Below are positions 35,901 through 45,902 of a stretch of DNA of 64,000 nucleotides, piece after piece. The notes below the pieces were generated by a model. The model saw only the letters and a program-made list of their open reading frames with translations, did no database searches and was not told the origin of the DNA. This stretch comes from Odiellus spinosus (lineage: Eukaryota > Arthropoda > Arachnida > Opiliones > Phalangiidae): contig OY987229.1 of the NCBI GenBank assembly GCA_963920705.1, positions 19,163,728 through 19,227,727 of the forward strand, read 5' to 3'. A program made the position numbers and the translations under genes. Position 1 is the stretch's first letter. The number at the start of each line of letters is the position of its first letter.

Positions 35901-38330
35901 ACCGAACCTAAGGTTCAGAACATACTCGGAATCAGATGGAACCCAGAAGACGATGACTTCTCATTTGATTTGAGCAAATTACAAGGAATTCTTAGAGACG
36001 TAAAACACACTAAACGCTACGTCTTGAGTGCGGTCGCTCAAATATTCGATCCCATCGGAATACTTGGACCATTCGTTATTAGGGCAAAATTCATATTTCA
36101 AATACTTTGGCAATTAAAGAAAAGCTGGGATGAACCACTTCCCGAAAATCTGAGAACCGAATTCGAGCAGTGGTGCAACGAAATGTTGAAAATCAGGCAA
36201 GTGTCCCTACCCAGGTGCTACTTTAACGAACCTGGAGACACAATAACTAAATTAGAATTGCATTGTTTCTGTGACGCGTCGTCCAAGGCTTACGCGACAG
36301 TCATTTACGTCCGTTACGAGAACGATCTCGGAAACGTCGGAGTCACTCTCGTCACTTCAAAGGCGAGGGTAGCCCCACTTAAGCAAGATTTAAAAACTCC
36401 CAAACTAGAATTAATGGGTTGTGTACTCGGAGCAAGACTAATGAACAAGGTCAAGGCAATATTCAAAGATCAAACCGAAGAACTGGGAACATACATGTGG
36501 ACCGACTCGACAGTCGCCCTTTATTGGGTAAGGGGCAAAGAAAAAATTTGGAAACCCTTTGTCCAGAACCGAACAGCCGAAATTCAAGGGCTGTCGGAGG
36601 TAAAGAACTGGTTTCATTGCCCGGGAGCGAGTAACCCGGCGGATATTCCAACTAGAGGCATTTCAGTGGACGATCTCACCAAGAACCAATTATGGTGGGA
36701 AGGACCCCCATGGCTTAAATTAAATAAATCCGAATGGCCAGCGGACAAATTTCTCCCTAAAATCCCCGAAGAAGCCGAAGTGGAAAAACGAAAAATCGTC
36801 CTCGCTATAACAACAACCGAAAAACCGGCAATAAACAAAATTATCCAGTTGGAAAATTACAGCTCGATTAACAAGGCCTTTAGAATAACCGCTTACGTAT
36901 TAAGATTTATTCAGCGCTCCAAAACAGGACAACACAAGGAAAACTACTCCATAGCAATTACGACTTCCGAAATGGCCTTTGCGGAGGTTATCTGGATTAA
37001 ATGCGCGCAGGAGCAAGATTATCCTGACGAAATCGCCGCATTAACCCAAGGAAAATTAATCCCGCGAAATTCGAAACTTGCCACTTATCAGCCAATCCTA
37101 AACAATGAAGGGCTACTCTGCATCGGAGGACGCTTAGGAGAGTCAAATTTGAGTTTTGGAAACAAACATCCAGTAATTATCAATAATAAACAACTAATAG
37201 CGCGCGGCCTAGTCTTAAGAAGTCACCATCAAGTGCTACACTGCGGAATTCAGAACACGGTAACACAAGCACGTGAAAAATACTGGATACCCTCTATCCG
37301 ACAATTAACGAGACAAATCATACGTCACTGCATCATCTGCAAAATAGCACAATCAAAACCTGCTGAAATGGATACAGCTCCGCTACCTAAAGAGAGAATA
37401 ACCCAAGCACCTCCCTTTGAAATTTTGGGTATAGATTTCGCGGGCCCTCTTCTTGTAAAAAACGGAAGTCAGATAGATAAAAATTATATCTGTCTTTTTA
37501 CCTGCGCGGTAACGCGAGCTATCCACTTGGAGCTTGTCCCAAGTTTGACAACGTACGAATTTATGCTCGCATTACGCCGAATGATAGGACGCAGGGGGAT
37601 CCCCCACGTAATCTATACGGATAACGCGAAGACATTTCAGCGCGCGAACAAAGATATCCAAACAATTTGGAAAGCGATTAATGACGAAGAGGTCAAACAG
37701 TTCTATGGAACTCACGGAATCACTTGGCGTTACATAGTAGAACGCGCCGCCTGGCATGGCGGGTGGTGGGAAAGACTAGTACGCTCAACGAAGGTCACCC
37801 TAAAAAAGGTTGTAGGACACGCCACCCTAACGCCACAGGAAATGGAAACGACTCTCATCGAAATTGAAGCGGTCATTAATTCGCGACCTTTAACTTATGT
37901 ATTTAATGATACCACCGAACCCACACCCCTCACTCCTGCCGATTTTTTAATTGGAAAAAGAGTTACATCATTGCCAACACCAAATTTCAAGGGCCAAACA
38001 ATCCCCAACACTCAAATCGCAATGACGAATCGTTTAAAATACCGATCACTGATTATGAATAAAGTGTGGAAAAGATGGAAACATGAATATCTAATGGAGC
38101 TTCGCTCGGCCCATAAGATTGAACTCGCCAAAAATGAAAAAACTATTCAAGTGGGTGACGTAATGCAAATCCACGAAGATAAAATTCCCAAGTTGGCATG
38201 GAAACTCGCGGTAGTAACCGAAACTTTCACTGGCCGCGATGGAAAAATTAGGGCATGCGTAGTAAGAACGGCGAATGGTACGTTATTAAGACGACCAATA
38301 CAATTGTTGTACCCCCTGGAATTAACCTAA
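32979..38330 (+). CDS. gag-pol: BEL/Pao gag-pol polyprotein (1783 aa, intact)
   Basis: One frame encodes all retrotransposition functions. The N-terminal gag-like part (residues ~1-350) has the LVLPKFCGEITEWTGFWSQF motif usual in Pao-family gag. Three zinc knuckles follow: CX2CX4HX4C at residues 358 and 389 and CX2CX3HX4C at 409. The aspartic protease site is at D486 but reads LLDHAAQASF instead of the textbook D-S/T-G. Reverse transcriptase (~residues 790-1000) has YVDD at 912-915. RNase H has FCDAS (D1099) and WTDSTVALYW. The integrase has an HHCC-type finger (SHHQVLHCG...CIICK) and catalytic residues D1486, D1548 and E1598. The start is the first ATG of the frame, 213 nt after the LTR. There is no internal stop or frameshift, so gag and pol are fused. 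Confidence 0.97.
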   Translation: MSNIEFTRAKTVRSTTRRNVTTIIQTIQNLLRIDTTEQAELEDQLAILAVKEPNLIKLDDIIMGHQTEAAEMEAEANKNQQYEDNIALIKQQALRKIQELNQKSSKSSTSGSSGGSACHVSREERLPTLVLPKFCGEITEWTGFWSQFETTVANKIESKVTRFNYLCSYLEGEAKRTISGMKASDSNYDEAVKLLKDRFGRTDLVIHSHSKKLMSVKSVHDSHDVVALRNLFDTIQVNVRCLRALGVQPEDSGVFICPVLIECLPPDVRLEYSKTKDGEWDLNAFIDFLKKEVESRETCSMLCVKTTRERSAFSQSNQDRNQGQAKNAKLEKRPNGNQHASASMLATTVNQEPKTAYCIFCENHNHGSSNCTQKSLEEKRRIVYETGRCYVCLRKSHEVSDCRSRFKNCRLCRKKHNESVCEKNPANQQKKQDSASKNKEEENSETINVTATPVTSYKSVRLQTAKIVARNPNKPENAESIKCLLDHAAQASFVKTELARKLKLPIVGEIMIEIAEFGNEKPREEKRKLVKIVLESRWDNQQRREITAIEAPYLCNVSTAVCSEKIETYARENKLDLADQPDENGQGSGDVGVIIGGDTYFDFIKEDSGMKRLNNQLVFTNTIFGWTLQGPMGQEAISTNMIKVKIMKIGVQEKGTDKILQSFWELEAIGINPEVEPNPMDEKTIDNFRNDVRYREGRYEVKFPWKVEKQTLPDNLPLAMRRAQAQNRRFKLDPILYQECKAIIEDQLAKGIVEKVPEQEIEPLGTCYLPAQSVRREESTTTKVRVVLDGSSHARGAPSLNDCLESGPNLTPDLLLLLLGFRKYKVALTADIEKAFLQVSLSPEDRDSTRFLWPCETNGKIDENKFIKLRMARVPFGITCSPFLLGITIKIHVEKYKDKEPVAAKALNEALYVDDFLTGARNVEQAFQLSQKSSEIMNEANMTLRKWQTNSRELRTLWGKENTNANAPVKFHGETEPKVQNILGIRWNPEDDDFSFDLSKLQGILRDVKHTKRYVLSAVAQIFDPIGILGPFVIRAKFIFQILWQLKKSWDEPLPENLRTEFEQWCNEMLKIRQVSLPRCYFNEPGDTITKLELHCFCDASSKAYATVIYVRYENDLGNVGVTLVTSKARVAPLKQDLKTPKLELMGCVLGARLMNKVKAIFKDQTEELGTYMWTDSTVALYWVRGKEKIWKPFVQNRTAEIQGLSEVKNWFHCPGASNPADIPTRGISVDDLTKNQLWWEGPPWLKLNKSEWPADKFLPKIPEEAEVEKRKIVLAITTTEKPAINKIIQLENYSSINKAFRITAYVLRFIQRSKTGQHKENYSIAITTSEMAFAEVIWIKCAQEQDYPDEIAALTQGKLIPRNSKLATYQPILNNEGLLCIGGRLGESNLSFGNKHPVIINNKQLIARGLVLRSHHQVLHCGIQNTVTQAREKYWIPSIRQLTRQIIRHCIICKIAQSKPAEMDTAPLPKERITQAPPFEILGIDFAGPLLVKNGSQIDKNYICLFTCAVTRAIHLELVPSLTTYEFMLALRRMIGRRGIPHVIYTDNAKTFQRANKDIQTIWKAINDEEVKQFYGTHGITWRYIVERAAWHGGWWERLVRSTKVTLKKVVGHATLTPQEMETTLIEIEAVINSRPLTYVFNDTTEPTPLTPADFLIGKRVTSLPTPNFKGQTIPNTQIAMTNRLKYRSLIMNKVWKRWKHEYLMELRSAHKIELAKNEKTIQVGDVMQIHEDKIPKLAWKLAVVTETFTGRDGKIRACVVRTANGTLLRRPIQLLYPLELT

Positions 38331-38348
38331 TGCTCTTAAACACCAGTA

Positions 38349-38378
38349 TTGTGCAATAAACATATTGCACGGGGGGAG
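38349..38378 (+). promoter_or_regulatory. hairpin with AATAAA, then polypurine tract
   Basis: GTGCAAT (38351-38357) pairs exactly with ATTGCAC (38364-38370) around a 6-nt loop; AATAAA spans stem and loop. The purine run GGGGGGAG (38371-38378) follows directly and abuts the 3' LTR, as expected of the plus-strand primer. Confidence 0.8.
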
Positions 38379-39051
38379 TGTAGCGAAATTTAAGGCATTA
38401 ACTATTAAAATGTGTAATAAACTTGTATAATAATTTTGTGTAAATAAGTTTTATGTAAATCAAAATTGTGTATTATCATTTTATATAAACTGTAAAATTG
38501 AAATAACTTGAATCCAAACTAAACAAATTTAAACGAAAAAAGTATTCTAGAAAACGAAAAATGTAAAGCCGAGCGATAAGAAAATGCTCGATATTACTAC
38601 TATCTTATAGGGAATTCCCAGAAAAATAAATACGGTAGAACACCACCGTAAGTAGCCTCGCGCGGAATACCCAACTGTCAACTTATCAAGCCAAATGGCG
38701 CCCCTCCCATTAACCTTCAATAGGGGTATTGAATAGAAATTTTCAAAAATAGAAAAAGACACTTCGCATCCGCTCCTAACCTAGAGAGGACGGATAAACC
38801 CGCGAGTTCCCACAAATTGGGCAAATTACGTATTAAATAAAGATTCAGTAACCAAAATATCGTCTTTTTCTTTAACTAGTATAATTATCTAACCAAAAAT
38901 TACGGTTCAATTTATATCCGCGAATGATGGTCATCAGTAATATCCAGAGTCCAATTAGAATAAATTAAAATACCTCGGTCAATTTTTTCAGTCGGTTGCC
39001 CGAGAAAAACCGAAAAACTAAGCTCTCCCCGAAATTATCCGTTTCGCAACA
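38379..39051 (+). repeat. 3' LTR (673 bp)
   Basis: Same length and, by eye, same sequence as the 5' LTR. It is followed by the second copy of the AGGGG target duplication. Confidence 0.97.
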
Positions 39052-40350
39052 AGGGGCGAAACTAGTATTTCCACTCGACGGTCCGATTTTTTTCCCCTAT
39101 TTTAAGTCCAAAAATTCGGTTTCTCGCCACTCCCATAGTATTTTTTCCCGCCTTTTTGGTGGTTTTAAATGAAAACGAAAATATTGACCAAATATTGGAA
39201 TACAGCTAGTTAGGAAGTCATCCTCTAAGTTAGCACTAGGACTTAGTCCAAAAGTCATCCTTGAATGGGGTCTATGCATGGGTACATAAGAAATCCCAGT
39301 GTAACTTCTATCCTGTCTTAATAGAAAAGCACACCACTACTTACAAGGAGTCAAAGGTGAAGATTTCTTTCAAAACTGAATTGCCGATGGCAATGAGAGT
39401 TCGTCTTTGAAATGACTTTCGAACCGAAAGAGATGTTGGAAAATAATTTCATTGGCATCAGCAACTCTTGTTTTCTCGAGAATTTTTGCAGAAATAGGCT
39501 TAACTATTTTCGTACGCGACTCTAATAATTAATTATAAGTTACCGCGAAACTATTGGTTGAATTTTGAAACCAGTCCTAATCAATCATATAAAAAATTTA
39601 CGAAAACAGTTAAATGTAAACCTTGTACTCCTCACGCGATGTGTTTGATTTTTACTACTCCTATAAGTTTAAATGTTTCAAGACATCCTGTGTTTTTCGC
39701 TGCTTTAAACTTTTAATTAAATCCCAATTTGTTACTTTTATACCTAACTCGCTAACAGTATTTGACCTCTTGACACCTTGATAGATGTTATATACTGGTC
39801 TATCAGGTTAAGGATTTCCGGAGTTTGGTTAATACCACTCCTTCCCGATATAAATCCCGTTTGTTCCATCGCCTTTGTTTCAGTTTGGAGACCCTTGGCA
39901 CTCTTGACACTCTGATCCCAGATAGGCTTAACCAGCTTTTGTACACAATGCCTCGAGCTATATTTATTTCGAACCTAATTTGGCAGCACTTTTAAAGCTA
40001 GAATAACACGTGTTATGACTATACGATTTGTTTGCTTGGATAGCTTCCCTTTTGCCGCAAAGTCGACGTTAATTTTACTACCTTTAGTTAGTTTTAAATT
40101 TAAAACATGTACAAAGATAGGTATAATAAACTATACTCTTTATTAGTGGATTTGAAAATAAAAAAAGTTGGTAGATTTAAAGGGATGCTGTAACACTTGT
40201 TTAGCATTATCATTCTACTAAACAAAGTTTTACACCTTGAGTTGAGGCGTTTTTAAAAACTTCATATTTAGAATGACAAAAATATATATATTTTTGCTTT
40301 ATGCCGTGAAATATAGGAAACTGTGGATTTTTTACCGCCGAGTTGTCATG

Positions 40351-40374
40351 AGTTCAGTTCAGTTCAGTTCAGTT
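40351..40374. repeat. (AGTTC)n microsatellite
   Basis: Nearly five uninterrupted 5-bp units. Confidence 0.93.
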
Positions 40375-41120
40375 ATATCCGAATTTGTCCCTTTTGAGGA
40401 AGGGAGAGCTCTGATACTGGCAAAAAATCATTAGACAATTTACAGAGTCTATCCCTTTTATTTGACTTCCTCACCTCCCACCATTGTTCAAGTTAAGTTC
40501 AGTTAAGTCTAGAATGGCAACTGGGGTGGGGGTATCCTGGGTCAGACCCAGCCATCTGTCACATCCCTCTTCCGTGGTCATACCGCTATGAAACCGGCTA
40601 CATGGAAAGATTTGCCAAGCCCTTGGCGTTGCGGAAACAGGAATATAAGTAGACGACGTGAAAATCAGTTCTTGTCGAACGGAACTTTATTAGCATACTT
40701 AAGGTTTAATTATTATATTTATGGTAGTATATATGCAAAGCGTGTCAGTCAAAGGCTTAGCGTTAGTAATGTCCATAAATTATATTGCTAAATATCATAA
40801 GATAAACATAATTACACCCTTGATAGAAGTGACGAGGATTTTATTAACTTCTATTTATAGTATGTGGGAAAGTATTTGAGTCAATTGACTAAGTGCTGTT
40901 TAGGGTAATAAAGATAGTAGTGGCTAAAGAAATAGAACCTCGATAGTTGAAAAATACGCCTTGCTTCCAATAGCTTAAACAGAAACGTCATTTTCATACA
41001 CGTTTATAATAACGAAAATTTGATGCATAATTCGAAAGTTTGCGAAAGAAATAAGCCGTGTTGGATACGAGCTCCAAAATTTGACTTTCCTTAATTAAAT
41101 TTCAGGTAATCGTAATTTAT

Positions 41121-41447
41121 TTTAAAGGGAGAATGAAGCCAGACTAGTAAATATATTTTATTCAAAAATATTACAAAGAAATCAAATTTAAGTTTCTATC
41201 GAAAAGTAGGCTTAACAAGAATCCGTGGAGAATTTTAAATCTTCCGTTAAACAGTCTCTGACCAATCAGGAGGAGCGCACGCTTTATTATGACTGTAAAA
41301 CTTTATAGACGAGTTCTTTTGCTCGTTGATTGGAGACTCGTTAACGTCAAGATACGAAAATGTCCATGGATCATTAACTTGCTTTCTAATAAGTTAAAAA
41401 ATCAATCGAAAAGGATTAATTGTTGTAGGGCTGCATTCTCACTTTAA
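41121..41447. mobile_element. 327-bp TTAA-bounded short element, TIR TTTAAAGGGAGAATG
   Basis: Left end TTTAAAGGGAGAATGAAGCC; right end, reversed, CTTAAAGTGAGAATGCAGCC. The ends match those of the 467-bp foldback at 10314-10780, but the interior is unrelated and not palindromic, as expected of different non-autonomous derivatives using one transposase. Confidence 0.65.
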
Positions 41448-42955
41448 GTATTGAGTTTTGAATCTGTAACGAGAGTTGTTTTCTCATTTAAAATAGTTCT
41501 GCAAACGACACGCGAATAGGAGTAAAGCAATTAAAGCGTTTAAAGTAAATCTTTAATTAATTCAAATATAGGGTTTACAAATTGCATCTGATGTTGTTGA
41601 ATTTAGATTTTCTGTTTCTGTTTAGTGTTAAAGCAAAGGTAGAAGCTAAAGCTAATCGTTTAATACTTAATGTTGAACCACATAGGGGATAATATATGTG
41701 TGAAATCAGTTTGGAAAACTTTTCTGGAACACGAGTGGGCGAACACTTTAAAGCTGAAGTGTACAGATGCTTTCAACTCTTTGGAGTTAGCATTATAGAG
41801 CGTATTTTCCCCTCACTTGAACTTGTGTCGCATCAAAACTTTGCCTGCTTTGTATACGTCTGTAAATTTATTCTTTAATCAATCTTAATAGGGGTATAAT
41901 TAGTAATCAATTTATTTTTCATCGACTTATAAACCTTTTAGTTTTGGATCGTAAAGGGATAGTAACACTGTTTGTAAAACATTTAATTGGGACGAAAACA
42001 CTATGTGCAGGGACATTTTTAGGAAGAGAAAATGTATGGTTATCTCCAAAATATTCGTTATACTTTCCCTAGAAATCACCAGTACGACAATATTTTGACG
42101 TCACTATCTTGTCAGTCAAAACTGAAACTTGGTGCTTTCAAATCAGACGCTCGATAAAGTTATCAACGTTGGGTTTATTAAAAATCGAACCGAAAGCTCC
42201 CAGTTCTGATTTTGTAATACGTGTCTAGTGACTTTTATGACGTTATAAAATGGATCGAATTTGAATATAAGGCGATGTTTTTCGAAACCACCAGGATTTA
42301 ATCATATATTTTCTTGGTCCTAGAAGTGTCCCTGACGCCAATAACCAATAGAAATAAGCAAGAACATCGAATAGTAACCATGGTAATATAGTTCTCGCGG
42401 TTTTAAAATTATTTTGATCCACTTTTCTTCACATTACTGGTTCTGGGTGCAACTCCGTATAACATAAAATCATTCTTTAAAATTAAGCCTTGGCGCATCA
42501 AAAGCTAACTATATAATATAGTATATACACGTATATATATCTAAGAAGAAAAAAATGACTCTCATCCCTGATTTCTCGGATGTAGCACATCTGTAGACGA
42601 CATATTGGAATTTTTCTCCTCCTCCAATTTTATTGGTATATAGTCTCTCTCTCCCTTTGCTGTCGATTTGCTCTCCACAGATCATCAATTGTACCACGCT
42701 CGCCTTATAACCAATACCATAAGCATGCTTATAACCCCATAAGTATGGTCTTACCCATTTTCATAACTAATTGCAATTTATGGGAGATAGTTTAGACACC
42801 TTAAACAAACTCAAAAGTTATTTTAAATTGGGTTATATCAGTGGGATATATGACTTGAAAAAGATGACGTCAACCTGCGCGCGCATTGTATTAAAAAACT
42901 TCGCTCTGTTGTATTTCCTGTGAAAATTAAATACTGACTTTAAGCAGGAAATGCG

Positions 42956-42981
42956 ATAGTTCCTAGATAGCTAGGAACTAT
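42956..42981. repeat. perfect 11-bp hairpin with 4-nt loop
   Basis: ATAGTTCCTAG (42956-42966), loop ATAG, then CTAGGAACTAT (42971-42981). No gene context; role unknown. Confidence 0.8.
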
Positions 42982-44282
42982 GCGTACCCCAATGATCATA
43001 ACTTTCTAATTCACGTCAGACACGCACGAGGTTTTGTTAGTTTCACAATTAAAGCCACTTTTTCCCGCTAGATGACGCCTATGAGCGTTAGTGTAAAAAT
43101 TTAGGTTTAAATGCAAGTGTTGTACTAACCCTAATTCTCGTTATGGGCCCCACAATGAGTAGGTTTTAGCGCTCTAATATTTCACTATCACACTTCTAGT
43201 CTACTCTATATAACTTAAACCTTTACGTTTGTAGTTAGGGTTAAGACACCTATACACTAAAAGGGGAAGATTCGGATACAGCCTGCACTCGGGGGTGTTG
43301 AACTTCTGTTGCAATAGGTTTCGAGACCTAATGGCAGTTAGATAAGTCTCACCCCCGTCTTTTTCTGACTCTTTTTGACAGATGTTATGTACTCTGTTCG
43401 TCTTATTTGAGTTAATACCGCGTTAAAAGGGGGTTAGTAGAAAAATAAGACCAGTTTGAAGTTAAGAAAATAAGCCTCTAAAGTTTCGTACCCATTGCTT
43501 CAAGACTGTTTTAAGAAACTACATTTTGTTCACGTAAATATGTATAATGAAATTCCATACTGGGAAGGAGAGGAATGCAGTTATATGGAGTCATAACTTC
43601 ACCCATTTCTACCTTTAACTGTAATAACTCTTTCAATATGAACAGCCTGGAAAAGAACTCTGAAGGAGTTGCTCCTTTTTCGCCGCTTTCCAAACCTTGA
43701 CGCATTTTCCCCCCGTTTCTTGATAACTGTTATTAAGTTATTAAAATCGAATAAGCTTTGATTTATTTTTGAAATTGAGCTTGAAATTTCACCCCGTAGT
43801 TAAGCCTAATTTAACGCGCTTTAAAGGTTATTAATGTTGACAATTTTAGGGTCAAAGATAAACTTATATTTTTCGGGTTTCGGTCAGTTTCGCTGGTCAG
43901 AAAACCACGAAGCTTTTTATTATTTACCTTATCAATCTCTACAAAAGAGGAGAGGTTTATCCACGTATTCTTTATCTGTACCTTTTACTTTACTAAAGTA
44001 ATTACGTAACTGTTTACGTTTTTAGCATTATCAAAGGCTGTAATCAGTTACGGAAGTTGATAACCTCTAGATAAATTATGACAAAGTTTTGGGTAATGGT
44101 ATATATATTTATAATTTAGCGTCTAAGAAAAATGTTACTGTATAATGTGAAGGCTACATTTAGGGTTTAGTATTCCTATGTATTTTCAATTAGCGCCTGT
44201 AGAAATGTTTCAACAGTCGTGCATTCAAGCTCAGGGTAAAGACAACATTTAGGGTTTTAAAAAAATCAATTATTTGGCCCAA

Positions 44283-44368
44283 TTCCCATTTCGCCCAATC
44301 TCAACCTTAACTAAAGTAACCTAACAATTGTGGGAAATGGGAATAGATAATTTTGGGCGAAATGGGAA
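44283..44368. repeat. 16-bp exact inverted repeat
   Basis: TTCCCATTTCGCCCAA (44283-44298) and its exact reverse complement at 44353-44368. A second partial copy of the right arm (GGGAAATGGGAATAG) lies at 44332, suggesting duplication before divergence. Confidence 0.75.
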
Positions 44369-45224
44369 CAAACCGTTTGCGTTTTTAATATTATGTAAAA
44401 TCTATAAAACTAATATGCATAATAGAGATATCTTTAATTAGATACTGACATTAATATGAATAGCTGAGGCGGAATGATACACAATGTTAAATCTCATAGA
44501 AAAGAAAGTGATACGTGTCAATTCACCTTTAATATTAGTTTTGTTGATTAAAGCTAAATAAGTATATTAATAATTTATAATTTAATCACCAATTAGCGTA
44601 ATATATCCTTTTCAAAATATAATATCTTAAAAATTTATATACATATGATAAAAACTTATAAAAATCGATTTTGCAATACAATAGTTCAGTCATGCATTTG
44701 GGATAATCAACAAACATAAAGCCTTGTGTCTACCCCCTTCTATAGTAATATTACTTACGGAAAATCGTCGTATATTCACCTATAACGTTACTTGTCTCCA
44801 AAAAAACCCAAAGATATCCAATGAAATGCGTAAAACAGTAGTGAAAACTAATCATGTTCTTGATCGAAATTTATCCCAATCTTAGTTTACACTGTAACAC
44901 AAAGGCAATTTCAATACTTTTCTATTTAAACCATAACCAATGCTGCGTAGGTTTGTTCGTAATGAACACTTATAAAAGTTATATATCATTCTACCTCTAT
45001 TACCGTATCGCGTGAATTCACTTCAGAAGAAAAACGACAGTCTAAGGTGTCATCGCGTGTAGCCTCGATCGCCTTATATCTTTATACCTTCGAAACTTGG
45101 GACGTATAGATTCGTACGCGCTATTTTCTTATATTGACTTCAATATTTAAGTATATGTAGCGAATTCGTCAGTCCATAGCCGAGCTAGTTTTAATCAATA
45201 CGTGCATATTATTCCGCCGTCAGT

Positions 45225-45275
45225 CGGTTTTTACGTCACGAGCCTTATTTCTACTGAGCAATATAAAGAAGCTGG
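45225..45275 (+). promoter_or_regulatory. candidate core promoter of the + strand membrane-protein gene
   Basis: A CRE-like TTACGTCACG at 45231-45240 is followed by a TATA-like CAATATAAAG at about 45259-45268, roughly 640 bp before the first in-frame ATG. Position and motif pair are suggestive only; an untranslated exon or another promoter is possible. Confidence 0.25.
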
Positions 45276-45902
45276 ACATAAAACTAAAAAGTGTATCGTA
45301 ATATTATCGCTGTTGCGTACGTTGCCTATATATGCGCTTAAATTTGGTGTCAAAGATTGCATATAGGCCTAGCATGGATAATGTTAGCATGAAAGTTGCC
45401 GAAAGCGTCAGTTGAAAGGAGAAAAATTGATATTTATACAAGGTATGTGTATATATTATGCTTAATATCATATATTCGGTGCTTATTTTTGGCGAATGTG
45501 AGCTGTTATTTTTCATGTTCAATGTTCATCAATGTGTAGCATGAATTATAAGCGTTATATTATTAAAATCAATGTGCTGTATTCAACATGTTCGCGTACG
45601 GTGTTTCAATGTATGTATAGAAGTTAAAGCCAATGCTTAAGGAATAGTAGACTGTGAAAACATGTTTTTTTGAAACGATTTGGTTTTAAAATATGCGTAT
45701 AAACATAAAAACATACCAAAGGTTTCGTGGTACTCTATTCGACCTTAGCTGAACAGGAAATTTAAATATGGGCTTTATTTGTCAGCTGTAAAAGCTCTTC
45801 TTTAATTCAATTGCTATAAACAAAAATTACAGCTTTTCATATACACCAAAAATAAACACTGTATATTTAAAATTATATATACATTTTTATTGAATGTAAA
45901 TA

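Larger units (their letters stand above)
32088..39056 (+). mobile_element. complete BEL/Pao LTR retrotransposon with 5-bp target duplication
   Basis: The element proper is 32093-39051 (6959 bp), flanked by AGGGG at 32088-32092 and 39052-39056. Order: 5' LTR, primer-binding site, untranslated leader, one gag-pol frame, hairpin, purine tract, 3' LTR. Domain order protease, reverse transcriptase, RNase H, integrase and the YVDD box place it in BEL/Pao. No envelope frame follows pol. The LTRs read identically over 673 bp, so insertion was very recent. It looks structurally competent. This is an endogenous retrotransposon and is described only. Confidence 0.97.
39057..45902. other. stretch without a supported gene; repeats and candidate promoter
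   Basis: Holds an (AGTTC) microsatellite (40351-40374), a 327-bp TTAA-bounded element (41121-41447), an 11-bp-stem hairpin (42956-42981), a reverse copy of the GTTGAAACACTT repeat (about 44185-44230) and a 16-bp inverted repeat (44283-44368). The last 700 bp is the likely promoter and 5' leader of the + strand membrane-protein gene. The open frames at 40588-40791 and 41696-41878 have no splice or family support. Confidence 0.55.
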
